Part shown: in pieces, positions 25,990 through 32,844 of the stretch
Layout: every line of letters begins with the position of its first letter
Numbering within the stretch: the stretch's first letter is position 1
DNA from: JACPDH01 sp041671505
GTDB taxonomy: Bacteria > Acidobacteriota > Thermoanaerobaculia > Gp7-AA8
Assembly: GCA_041671505.1 (NCBI GenBank)
Contig: JBAZBK010000019.1
Span: 1-64,000 of the forward strand
Direction of reading: 5' to 3'
DNA length: 64,000 nt
Position numbers and translations under genes: made by a program
Notes under the pieces: model-generated
Databases searched by the model: none
Told to the model about the DNA's origin: nothing
Seen by the model: only the letters and a program-made list of their open reading frames with translations

Positions 25990-26238
25990 TCACGACACCC
26001 GCACGAGCCCTTCACGCTGCGGATCGATCGTGGTCGTCATCCTGTCGATCTTCGTAACGACCCAGGTTCCGCCGCGCCGCTCGATCTCGGTGTAGACCGA
26101 GGCCCACTGCGATCCGGTGACGTTCTCTCCAAACCCGAAGACGAGCCCCTCCCACGCTTCGGCGGCGATGCTGTCGCCGGCGAGCCGCTCCTCGGCGAGC
26201 TGCATGACGTCGATCGGTCCAAGGTGGTTGCAGGGCAT
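25990..26238 (-). CDS. Small conserved-looking protein of unknown function
   Basis: 82 residues from the ATG at 26238, with GGTGAG just upstream. Codon choice is as GC-rich as the neighbours, which supports a real gene; the open frame extends further upstream, but that part is unlike coding sequence. The chain (PIDVMQLAEERLAGDSIAAE, GENVTGSQWASVYTEIERRG, TWVVTKIDRM) looks like a compact cytoplasmic domain that I cannot name. Convergent with the M50-type gene at a 3-bp gap. Confidence 0.6.
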   Translation of the reverse strand: MPCNHLGPIDVMQLAEERLAGDSIAAEAWEGLVFGFGENVTGSQWASVYTEIERRGGTWVVTKIDRMTTTIDPQREGLVRVS

Positions 26239-26597
26239 CGTCTCACCGTCGCGGGAGCGGCAAAAATCTCTCGCTACCGCTCGCTTCCATTTCGGTATAA
26301 TACTTGCCTCTGCAGCGAGACGCGTTGCCGGGTGGGGCGGATGATGATGAGAGCGTGCGACACGAGATCCGCAGTATCGAGCCTGCCCGAGTTGCGTCCT
26401 GCAGTTCCCCCCGATCTCAGCGTTCACGGGTCCCACGGTTGGCCACTGCCTGCCTGACCCTTCCCCGGCCAACCGTGGGCTCGTGAATTTTTCCTCCCTT
26501 TTCTCCCGCTCGTCGCTTGTTGTAGAATCCGCGTCCCCGAGGCGGCGGGGCGGAAATAAGTTCAGCCACAACCGCCTTTCGGGTTTTGCGTTTAGAG
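26239..26597. other. 359-bp intergenic stretch with candidate small RNA
   Basis: No protein gene. It contains TATAAT at 26296-26301 (no clear -35) and, about 120 bp further on, a strong hairpin followed by TTTTT (26423-26492), which together could delimit a short plus-strand transcript. The same AT box could instead serve the minus-strand gene at 26238. A second AT-rich box TAGAAT (26523-26528) is a weak candidate promoter for tRNA-Arg(ACG). Confidence 0.5.
26423..26492 (+). terminator. Long hairpin followed by a T tract
   Basis: TTCACG (26423) and CCCACGGTTGGCC (26432-26444) pair exactly with GGCCAACCGTGGG (26467-26479) and CGTGAA (26482-26487), around a 22-nt loop. TTTTT follows at 26488. 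No plus-strand gene ends just upstream, so it terminates either readthrough from the M50-type gene or an unannotated RNA. Confidence 0.7.
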
Positions 26598-26674
26598 GCA
26601 CCCATAGCTCAATTGGATAGAGCATCTGACTACGGATCAGAAGGTTGGAGGTTCGAGTCCTCCTGGGTGCACCA
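26598..26674 (+). tRNA. tRNA-Arg (anticodon ACG)
   Basis: Acceptor GCACCCA/TGGGTGC, anticodon loop CTACGGA in stem TCTGA/TCAGA (anticodon ACG), T arm GGAGG-TTCGAGT-CCTCC, encoded CCA. This is the tRNA whose A34 is converted to inosine by TadA, and tadA is the next gene (57 bp). Confidence 0.97.
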
Positions 26675-26731
26675 GACGACCTTCATCCCGCGGCGGGCGC
26701 AACGGCCCGCCGCAGAAGTCTTTGACAGGCG

Positions 26732-27184
26732 ATGGATCCGACAGCGTTGATGCGAGAGGCGCTCGCTCTTGCCGCGGAAGCGGCGGAGGCGGGCGAGGTT
26801 CCGATCGGCGCGGTGGTGGCGGACGCGTCTGGAGCGATCATCGGTCGCGGCCGGAACGCACGCCAATCGGGTGACCCGCTCGGCCATGCAGAGATCTATG
26901 CGATCCGCGAGGCCGCGGCGGAGATCGGCGACTGGCGCCTCGTCGGCACGACGATGGTGGTGACCCTCGAGCCGTGCGCGATGTGCGCCGGGGCGATCGT
27001 CAACGCCAGGATCGACCGCGTCGTCTTCGGCGCGCTCGACCCGAAGGCCGGCTTCTGCGGCTCGCTCGGGAACCTCGTGCAGGACGAACGCCTGAACCAC
27101 CGGGTCGAGCTGGTTCCGGAGTTCATGGCCGCAGAGTCGGCCGAGCTGCTCCAGCAGTTCTTCAAGCGGCTGCGCGCACGCTGA
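26732..27184 (+). CDS. tadA: tRNA-specific adenosine deaminase
   Basis: Deaminates A34 to inosine in tRNA-Arg(ACG), needed to read CGC and CGA codons. 150 residues. The zinc and catalytic residues are His52 and Glu54 (GHAEIYAIREA) and Cys82, Cys85 (EPCAMCAGAI). The C-terminal region DPKAGFCGSLGNL and ELLQQFFKRLR match TadA rather than guanine or cytosine deaminases. No strong ribosome site (CTTTGACAGGCG). Lies directly after its substrate tRNA gene and before two tRNA-Ser genes. Confidence 0.95.
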   Translation: MDPTALMREALALAAEAAEAGEVPIGAVVADASGAIIGRGRNARQSGDPLGHAEIYAIREAAAEIGDWRLVGTTMVVTLEPCAMCAGAIVNARIDRVVFGALDPKAGFCGSLGNLVQDERLNHRVELVPEFMAAESAELLQQFFKRLRAR

Positions 27185-27219
27185 TCGGCTCCGACATTCA
27201 AGAAGCGTCTTCATGGTGC

Positions 27220-27309
<90 letters not shown>

Positions 27310-27315
27310 GAAGAC

Positions 27316-27414
27316 GAATTGAGAATGCAGAATTGAGAATTGAGAGACGAGAAACGACCACTTAAATGATGGTTATTTAATATCTCTCAATTCTCAATTC
27401 AAAATTCTCAATTC
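27316..27414. repeat. AT-rich inverted repeat, GAATTGAGA type
   Basis: The left arm (27316-27347) and the right arm (27382-27414) match at about 29 of 32 positions; both consist of GAATTGAGA-type words and their complement. The 34-bp spacer is also AT-rich. It separates the two tRNA-Ser genes and begins six bases after the first CCA. Confidence 0.85.
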
Positions 27415-27422
27415 CTCCATGC

Positions 27423-27512
27423 GGAGAGATGTCCGAGTGGCTTAAGGAGCACGCTTGGAAAGCGTGTGTACGGTAAAACGTACCGTGGGTTCGAATCCCA
27501 CTCTCTCCGCCA
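27423..27512 (+). tRNA. tRNA-Ser (anticodon GGA)
   Basis: 90 bases, long variable arm. Acceptor GGAGAGA/TCTCTCC, anticodon loop TTGGAAA in stem CACGC/GCGTG (GGA), T loop TTCGAAT, discriminator G, encoded CCA. Confidence 0.96.
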
Positions 27513-27516
27513 TAAA

Positions 27517-27604
27517 CCGAATCGAGATACGAGAGAGTTGAACCATCGCCAGTCGAACTGACCCGAGACATCTCTCAATTCTCAATTCCTCATTCTCAAT
27601 TCGG
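27517..27604. repeat. AT-rich inverted repeat, GAATTGAGA type, decayed left arm
   Basis: The right arm (27571-27604) is a clean TCTCAATTCTCAATTCCTCA array ending TTCGG. The left arm (27517-27540, CCGAATCGAGATACGAGAGA) is a mutated version. Lies between tRNA-Ser(GGA) and the SRP RNA. Confidence 0.7.
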
Positions 27605-27619
27605 TCGGTCTCGTCCTCT

Positions 27620-27728
27620 GGGATGAGCCCGGGTCCTGTGCAGCGGAAGCCGTCGAACCTCGTCAGGTCCGGAAGGAAGCAGCGATAAGGCAGCGTCCCC
27701 GTGTGCCGCAGTAAACCTGGGCTCTTCC
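27620..27728 (+). ncRNA. ffs: Signal recognition particle RNA, small bacterial (4.5S) type
   Basis: About 109 bases that fold back on themselves: 5' GGGATGAGCCCGGGT against 3' ACCTGGGCTCTTCC. The apical part contains the invariant SRP domain IV signature GTCAGGTCCGGAAGGAAGCA and AGCGATAAGGCAGC. Binds Ffh for cotranslational targeting of membrane proteins. Located just before dnaX, as in many bacteria. Confidence 0.95.
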
Positions 27729-27747
27729 GAGAGGCTGAGCCTCTCGG
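27727..27747 (+). terminator. Hairpin after the SRP RNA
   Basis: A perfect 9-bp stem CCGAGAGGC-TGA-GCCTCTCGG directly at the 3' end of the SRP RNA. No U tract follows; the next bases are the left arm of a GAATTGAGA repeat. Confidence 0.65.
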
Positions 27748-27842
27748 AATTGAGAATGAAGAATTGAGAATTGAGAGATGGCCGGCACGGCTATGCTGCG
27801 CAGGATGAATCTCTCAATTCTCAATTCTGAATTCTCAATTCG
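27747..27842. repeat. AT-rich inverted repeat, GAATTGAGA type
   Basis: The left arm (27747-27780) and right arm (27808-27842) agree at about 31 of 33 positions. The 27-bp spacer is GC-rich, unlike the AT-rich spacers of some other copies. It fills the space from the SRP RNA hairpin to 21 bp before the dnaX start. Confidence 0.87.
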
Positions 27843-27863
27843 CGCGTCGATCGCCACTTCGTC

Positions 27864-29483
27864 ATGGCCTACCAAGCACTAGCGCGCAAATGGCGCCCGC
27901 AGTCGTTCCGCGACATCATCGGCCAGCAGGCGGTGGTGCGCACGCTGCAGAACGCCATCGAGCAGAACCGGATCCACCACGCCTGGCTCTTCTGCGGCGT
28001 GCGCGGGGTCGGCAAGACGACGACGGCGCGCATCTTCGCCAAGGCGCTCAACTGCGCGAACGGCCCCGCGAAGGAGCCGTGCAACGACTGCTCGATCTGT
28101 CGCGAGATCACCGAAGGGATCGACCTCGACGTCCGTGAGATCGACGCGGCGACCTACTCGAAGGCCGAGGACGTCCGCGACCTGCGCGAGTTGATGCAGT
28201 TCCAGCCGGCGCGCGACCGCCGCCGCATCTTCATCATCGACGAGGTCCACTCCCTCTCGGGACAGGCGTGGAACGCGCTGCTCAAGCAGATCGAGGAGCC
28301 GCCGCCGCACGTCATCTTCATGATGGCGACGACGGAGATGCACAAGATCCCAGCGACGATTCTCTCGCGCGTCCAGCAGCTGGCGTTGCGCAAGATCACG
28401 CTCGACGAGGTTGCGGCACGGCTCGGCGAGATCTGCCGCGCCGAAGGGCTCACGGCCGACGACGACGCGCTCGCGATGATCGCGCGGCGCGGCGAGGGGA
28501 GCGTCCGCGATTCGCTCTCGCTGCTCGACCAGGTGATCGCATTCAGCCCGGAATCGCTCACCCTCGCCGACGTCGGATCGATCCTGGGGCTCGCCGACTC
28601 GAGACTCTTCTCGCAGATCGTCGGCGCGATCGCCTCCGGCGACTCGCCCCGGCTTCTTTCTCTCGTCGAGGAGGCATCGGCATCGGGCCGCGACTTCAAG
28701 CTCCTCTACCGCGATCTGCTCGGCTACTTCCGCAACCTTCTGCTGCTCGTCTCCGGCGCCGACCCTTCGATCCTGAAGGCCGACCCCGACGAGCTCGTGA
28801 CGCTCGAGGAGCTGCGTGGCGGATTCTCGGCGAACGACCTCCTCCGCGTGATCAACGTGCTCCTGCGCGACGAGGAAACCGTCGTGCGCAGCGAGTCGCA
28901 GCGCCTCGCCGTCGAGATCGCCCTTCTGAAGGCCGCCGCGTTTCCGCGCCTTCTCGCCGTCGAGGATGCGCTCGCCACGGGCGGCGCACCGCAGTCGCGC
29001 AGCGCTCAACCGCAGCAACAGCCGCGTCCCGGCGCGCAGACCGCGCGCTCCGCTCCCGAACCGCGCATCCAGGTCGCAGCGGTCAAGCTCGAACCCGAAT
29101 CGCTTCCGGCGTCCTCTGCGAGCACGATCGACCGGTTCTTCGATCGCGTCGACGCGCACCGCCGTATCGCCGGCAGCTACCTGCGCAAGGCGAGAACGAG
29201 CTCCGTGACGGACGACGCGATCCTCCTGGAGTTCGCCCCCGAAGACACCTTCGCCGCCGACTACCTCGGCGACGCCGAGAACCTCGCGCCGCTCGAGGCG
29301 ATCGCCGCGGAAGTCTTCGGCCGGAAGATGTCGCTACGCACGAATCTCAAGTCTCAGCCGGCAGCAGGCGGAGCGGAAAGCCCCGCCGCCGCGCGCCGCG
29401 ACGACCCGGTCATCCAGGCGTTCGCCAAGCACCTGGGAGGCGAAGTCGTCCGCCCGAAAAAGAAATCGAAGGAGCCGTCATGA
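27864..29483 (+). CDS. dnaX: DNA polymerase III subunits gamma and tau
   Basis: Clamp-loader ATPase of the replisome. 539 residues. Walker A GVRGVGKTTTARIF (Lys51), the four zinc cysteines (Cys64, 73, 76, 79), Walker B DEVHSLSGQAWNALLKQ, and the sensor segment MMATTEMHKIPATILSR are all present. After about residue 370 comes a Pro/Gln/Ala-rich linker and a short C-terminal domain, so the tau-like region is small. No Shine-Dalgarno sequence precedes the ATG; the repeat at 27747-27842 ends 21 bp before it. The stop overlaps the ybaB start (ATGA). Confidence 0.97.
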   Translation: MAYQALARKWRPQSFRDIIGQQAVVRTLQNAIEQNRIHHAWLFCGVRGVGKTTTARIFAKALNCANGPAKEPCNDCSICREITEGIDLDVREIDAATYSKAEDVRDLRELMQFQPARDRRRIFIIDEVHSLSGQAWNALLKQIEEPPPHVIFMMATTEMHKIPATILSRVQQLALRKITLDEVAARLGEICRAEGLTADDDALAMIARRGEGSVRDSLSLLDQVIAFSPESLTLADVGSILGLADSRLFSQIVGAIASGDSPRLLSLVEEASASGRDFKLLYRDLLGYFRNLLLLVSGADPSILKADPDELVTLEELRGGFSANDLLRVINVLLRDEETVVRSESQRLAVEIALLKAAAFPRLLAVEDALATGGAPQSRSAQPQQQPRPGAQTARSAPEPRIQVAAVKLEPESLPASSASTIDRFFDRVDAHRRIAGSYLRKARTSSVTDDAILLEFAPEDTFAADYLGDAENLAPLEAIAAEVFGRKMSLRTNLKSQPAAGGAESPAAARRDDPVIQAFAKHLGGEVVRPKKKSKEPS

Positions 29484-29779
29484 ACATCAAGCAAATGATG
29501 AAGCAGGTCCAGCAGATGCAGGAGAAGATGCAGCGCGAGATGGCCGAGCTGCGCGTCGAAGGCACTGCGGGCGGCGGCATGGTCAAGGCCGAGATGGGGG
29601 GCAACAAGGAGCTTCTCTCGGTCACCATCGACAAGGAAGCGGTCGATCCGAACGACGTCGAGATGCTGCAGGACCTGATCCTCGCCGCGGTCAACGAGGC
29701 GAGCCGCAAGGTCGACGAGGCGATGTCGTCCTCGCTCGGCGGCATGGGCGGCGGGATGAAGATGCCGGGCCTCTTCTAG
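29480..29779 (+). CDS. ybaB: Nucleoid-associated YbaB/EbfC protein
   Basis: Small DNA-binding protein, 99 residues, with AAGGAG before its ATG; the ATG overlaps the dnaX stop. The N-terminal helix is Met/Gln-rich (MMKQVQQMQEKMQREMAEL), followed by GGMVKAEMGGNKELLSVTID and the C-terminal EDLILAAVNEA-type helix, the family pattern. Middle gene of the conserved dnaX-ybaB-recR operon. Ends in a Gly/Met-rich tail. Confidence 0.95.
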   Translation: MNIKQMMKQVQQMQEKMQREMAELRVEGTAGGGMVKAEMGGNKELLSVTIDKEAVDPNDVEMLQDLILAAVNEASRKVDEAMSSSLGGMGGGMKMPGLF

Positions 29780-29878
29780 AGAAATTACAAATTAGAAAAT
29801 GACAAATGCCAAAATAAATACAAAACCAATTATGGTTGCTTTATTTTTGTCATTTTTCATTTGTCATTCGAAATTCTC
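29779..29878. repeat. AT-rich inverted repeat, GACAAATG type
   Basis: The left arm (29779-29818) GAGAAATTACAAATTAGAAA... and right arm (29840-29878) with ATTTTTGTCATTTTTCATTT pair by words, with several mismatches. The spacer includes CAAAACCAATTATGGTTG, a small inner palindrome. It starts at the last base of the ybaB stop and ends three bases before the recR ATG, leaving recR no ribosome site. Confidence 0.8.
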
Positions 29879-29881
29879 CTC

Positions 29882-30475
29882 ATGACCGCTCCTCCTCTCG
29901 CCAACCTCATCAACGAGCTCTCCCGGCTTCCCGGGATCGGGGCGAAGAGCGCGTCGAGGCTCGCGTACCACCTGCTCAAGCGCCCCGCGGCCGAGGCCGA
30001 GGCGCTCGCGAATGCGATCCTCGAGATGAAGGCGAGGATCGTCCGCTGCAGCGTCTGCAACAACATGACCGACGTCGAGCCGTGCTCGATATGCTCCGAT
30101 GCGAGGCGCGACCCGTCGACGCTCTGCGTCGTCGAGGAAGCGTTCAACATCCCGACGGTCGAGGCGACGCGCGACTTCCGCGGTCTCTACCATGTCCTTC
30201 TCGGCTCGCTTTCCCCGCTCAAGGGGATCGGGCCTGACGACATCGACGTCGCGGGCGTCGTGCGGCGCGTAAGGGAAGGATCGGTCAGGGAGGTGATCCT
30301 GGCGACGAACCCGAACGTGGAAGGCGAGGCCACCGCGCTTTACGTCGCGCAGCAGTTGCGCGGTCTCGAAGTTCGCGTCACGCGCCTTGCGTTCGGCCTG
30401 CCCGTCGGCGGCGACCTCGAGTACGCCGATCAGGTCACGATGTCGAAGGCTCTCGAGGGGCGGCGCGAAATTTGA
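29882..30475 (+). CDS. recR: Recombination protein RecR
   Basis: DNA-binding recombination mediator acting with RecF and RecO. 197 residues. N-terminal helix-hairpin-helix LSRLPGIGAKSASRLAYHLL, zinc finger Cys56, Cys59, Cys68, Cys71 (CSVCNNMTDVEPCSIC), Toprim domain (TLCVVEE, ILATNPNVEGEATALYVAQ) and the C-terminal RLAFGLPVGGDLEYAD are all in order. I use the ATG at 29882; the frame runs into the repeat upstream, where the codons are not RecR-like. No Shine-Dalgarno sequence is seen. Confidence 0.97.
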   Translation: MTAPPLANLINELSRLPGIGAKSASRLAYHLLKRPAAEAEALANAILEMKARIVRCSVCNNMTDVEPCSICSDARRDPSTLCVVEEAFNIPTVEATRDFRGLYHVLLGSLSPLKGIGPDDIDVAGVVRRVREGSVREVILATNPNVEGEATALYVAQQLRGLEVRVTRLAFGLPVGGDLEYADQVTMSKALEGRREI

Positions 30476-30574
30476 CGGCTGGCCCATCGCGCGGAAGCCG
30501 TGTTCTTCCTTAGTCTTCGCCGCGCCGATGTGCTATACATTAGTTCTTTAAATCGCCTGGTATGGTGTGAGTGA

Positions 30575-31066
30575 ATGGCCGATCTAGTGATGTATGAGGA
30601 GGAGTACTCGCAGATCAAGGAAATCCTTGCTCGGCTGCAGAGTGACTCCAACTCCAAAATCGTATTTCTCGTCGATAAGAACGGTCAGCAGATCGCCGCC
30701 CATGGAGACATGGCAGGGGTGGATGCGACTTCGCTCGCGTCGCTCACGGCGGGAAACGTCGCGGCAACCGACGGCCTCGCCAAGCTGATCGGCGAGAAAG
30801 AGTTCTCGATCCTCTTCCACGAAGGGGAGCGCGACAACATCCACATCTCGCTCGTCGCACAGCGGGTGATTCTCGTCGTCATCTTCGACGAGCGTTCCTC
30901 TCTCGGTCTCGTCCGCCTTCGCGTGAAGAAGGCCTCGCAGGAGCTTGAAAAGACGTTCGAGGTCATCGTCTCGAAGGCAGCCGCGGACCAGAGCAGGGAA
31001 GGGCGGTTCGAATCTCCCTTCGCCGAGATCACCGACGAGGACATCGACAGCCTCTTCAGCGAGTAG
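30575..31066 (+). CDS. mglB: Roadblock/LC7 domain protein, MglB-type GTPase-activating partner
   Basis: 163 residues, Roadblock/LC7 fold: EEEYSQIKEILARLQSDSNS, IVFLVDKNGQQIAAHGD, then a GNVAATDGLAKLIGEKEFS helix. The long C-terminal extension (EEVIVSKAAADQSR to DEDIDSLFSE) is like MglB proteins that act as GAP for MglA. Lies 68 bp before the MglA gene. Upstream, an extended -10-like TGCTATACA (30531-30539) may be its promoter, with no good -35. In Myxococcus, MglA/MglB set cell polarity; here that role is inferred. Confidence 0.88.
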   Translation: MADLVMYEEEYSQIKEILARLQSDSNSKIVFLVDKNGQQIAAHGDMAGVDATSLASLTAGNVAATDGLAKLIGEKEFSILFHEGERDNIHISLVAQRVILVVIFDERSSLGLVRLRVKKASQELEKTFEVIVSKAAADQSREGRFESPFAEITDEDIDSLFSE

Positions 31067-31134
31067 AACGCGCCGGGGCAGTCGGAATCGACACCCTGGA
31101 CACGGCAACCCATCGGTAGCGGCGGCTTCGAACA

Positions 31135-31719
31135 GTGACATTCATCAACTACGCGGCACGCGAGATCAACTGCAAGATCGTCTTCTACGGGCCCGGCCTG
31201 TGTGGAAAGACGACGAATCTGCAGTGGATCTACGACAAGACGAATCCGCAGGCGAAAGGGAAGCTGATCTCCCTCGCCACGGAGACGGACCGCACTCTGT
31301 TCTTCGACTTCCTCCCGCTCGATCTCGGCACGGTGAAGGGCTTCAAGACCCGCTTCCACCTTTACACGGTTCCCGGCCAGGTCTTCTACGACGCCTCGCG
31401 CAAGCTGATCCTCAAGGGGGTCGACGGGGTGGTCTTCGTCGCCGACTCGCAGGAGCCCAGGATGGACTCCAACATCGAGTCGCTGCAGAACCTCGAGAAG
31501 AACCTCAAGGAGCAGGGCTACGACCTGAACTCGATTCCCTACGTGCTCCAGTTCAACAAGCGCGACCTGCCGACGGCGTTACCGGTCGAGGAGATGTACC
31601 GCCTCCTCAACTACAAAGGCGAGCCGACTTTCGAAGCGGTCGCGATGAACGGCACCGGCGTGTTCGACACGCTCAAGGCCGTGGCGAAGCTGGTTCTCAC
31701 CGAGCTCAAGAAGAAGTAA
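31135..31719 (+). CDS. mglA: MglA-type small Ras-like GTPase
   Basis: Cytoplasmic GTPase, 194 residues, GTG start. P-loop GPGLCGKTTNLQ (19-30), switch region and G3 TVPGQVFYD (the DxxG motif has TVPG, as in bacterial MglA, with no Asp), and NKRD-type FNKRDLP for guanine specificity. The long conserved ADSQEPRMDSNIESLQNLEKN segment is MglA-like. Partner of the preceding MglB. A widespread polarity or motility switch; which effector it drives is not visible, as no pilus or gliding gene is in the window. Confidence 0.93.
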   Translation: MTFINYAAREINCKIVFYGPGLCGKTTNLQWIYDKTNPQAKGKLISLATETDRTLFFDFLPLDLGTVKGFKTRFHLYTVPGQVFYDASRKLILKGVDGVVFVADSQEPRMDSNIESLQNLEKNLKEQGYDLNSIPYVLQFNKRDLPTALPVEEMYRLLNYKGEPTFEAVAMNGTGVFDTLKAVAKLVLTELKKK

Positions 31720-31732
31720 CTCTCTCTCTTCC

Positions 31733-32722
31733 ATGAACGTCGTCGCCATCGGCGGAGGCACCGGACTTTCAACGCTGCTCCGGGGTCTGAAGACGCGCGT
31801 GGGCGCGACCGCCCCGCCTTCGATCGGCGCGTTGAGCGCCATCGTCACCGTGACCGATGAGGGAGGAAGCTCCGGCATCCTGCGCAAGGAGCTCGGCATG
31901 CTGCCGCCGGGCGACATCCGCAACTGCATCGTCGCGCTCGCCCAGGAGGAGCGGTTGCTCTCGCAGCTCTTCGCCTACCGCTTCGACCTCGGCGCCGTTC
32001 AGGGGCACTCGTTCGGAAATCTCGCGCTCGCGGCGCTCACGCAGATCACCGGGAGCTTCGACAAGGCGGTGCTCGCGGTCTCCGAGGTCTTGCGGGTAAA
32101 CGGGTCGATCTTTCCGTCGACGCTCGCCGACGTCCGCGTCCGGGCGACCTGCGCGGACGGAACCGAGCTCGTCGGCGAGCTCGCGATCAGCGGCGACCCG
32201 ACCGAGCCGTTGCGGCCGCGGCCCGAGCACGCGCGGATCGTCCGCCTCGCGATCGATCCGCCCGACGTGGCGCCGATCCCCGAGGCGATCGAGGCGATCC
32301 GCGCCGCCGATCTCATCTTGATCGGGCCGGGGTCGCTCTACACTTCGATCCTTCCCAACCTGGTGATCGGTGGCCTCGCCGACGCGATCCGCGACTCACG
32401 CGCGCTTCGCGTCTACACCTGCAACGTGATGACACAGCCGGGCGAGACCGACGGCTACAGCGCCGAGGAACATCTCGGCGCGCTGCTCGACCACGCCGGT
32501 CCCGTCGTCGACGCGATGATCGTGAACGACCGCCGCCCGTCGGAGCGGACGCTCGAGGCGTACGCCTCACAGCATCAGTTCCCCGTCTCGTGCGATCCGC
32601 GCGCCGTCGAAGCGCTCGGCGTTCGCCCCTTCTTCGCCGACATCATCTCCGAAGGGAACTACCTCCGGCACGACTCCGCGGCGCTCGCGGAGACGGTGTT
32701 CAGATTGGCAGCGTCACGCTGA
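31733..32722 (+). CDS. yvcK: YvcK/CofD-like gluconeogenesis factor
   Basis: 329 residues, UPF0052/CofD-like fold. It starts MNVVAIGGGTGLSTLLRGLK, with the nucleotide-binding loop, followed by VTVTDEGGSSGILRKELGMLPPGDIRNCIVAL, the family signature, and PGSLYTSILPNLVIGGLADA. YvcK proteins bind UDP-GlcNAc-type sugars and link carbon metabolism to wall synthesis in B. subtilis and M. tuberculosis. Last gene of the plus-strand run; followed by a GC palindrome and the convergent lysAC. Confidence 0.93.
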   Translation: MNVVAIGGGTGLSTLLRGLKTRVGATAPPSIGALSAIVTVTDEGGSSGILRKELGMLPPGDIRNCIVALAQEERLLSQLFAYRFDLGAVQGHSFGNLALAALTQITGSFDKAVLAVSEVLRVNGSIFPSTLADVRVRATCADGTELVGELAISGDPTEPLRPRPEHARIVRLAIDPPDVAPIPEAIEAIRAADLILIGPGSLYTSILPNLVIGGLADAIRDSRALRVYTCNVMTQPGETDGYSAEEHLGALLDHAGPVVDAMIVNDRRPSERTLEAYASQHQFPVSCDPRAVEALGVRPFFADIISEGNYLRHDSAALAETVFRLAASR

Positions 32723-32726
32723 AAAA

Positions 32727-32839
32727 GTGTGGCGCAGGCACTCCTGCCTGCGCGTCGCCGAAGGCGACCCTTCAGGAAACATGGCACGGGTTACTGCGGC
32801 GCTTCGCGCCGCGCGCAGGCAAGAGTGCCTGCGCCACAC
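32727..32839. repeat. GC-rich palindromic element, copy 2 (TGTGGCGCAGGC family)
   Basis: Same family as 2636-2753; the first 28 bases of both copies are identical. The left arm starts 32727; the right arm (32811-32839) is its complement with one mismatch (AAGAGTGCCTGCGCCACAC). The spacer (about 56 bp) is unrelated to copy 1. Lies between convergent yvcK and lysAC, five bases after the yvcK stop and about five before the lysAC stop. Confidence 0.9.
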
Positions 32840-32844
32840 AACCC

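Noticed and set aside
26300..26492. The candidate RNA as 6S RNA
   Set aside because: Size is right, but the ends do not pair to form a closing stem and I find no central bubble like that of 6S RNA.
27316..27842. The repeated GAATTGAGA arrays as a CRISPR array
   Set aside because: Repeats are inverted pairs, not direct repeats with unique equal spacers; no cas gene is present.
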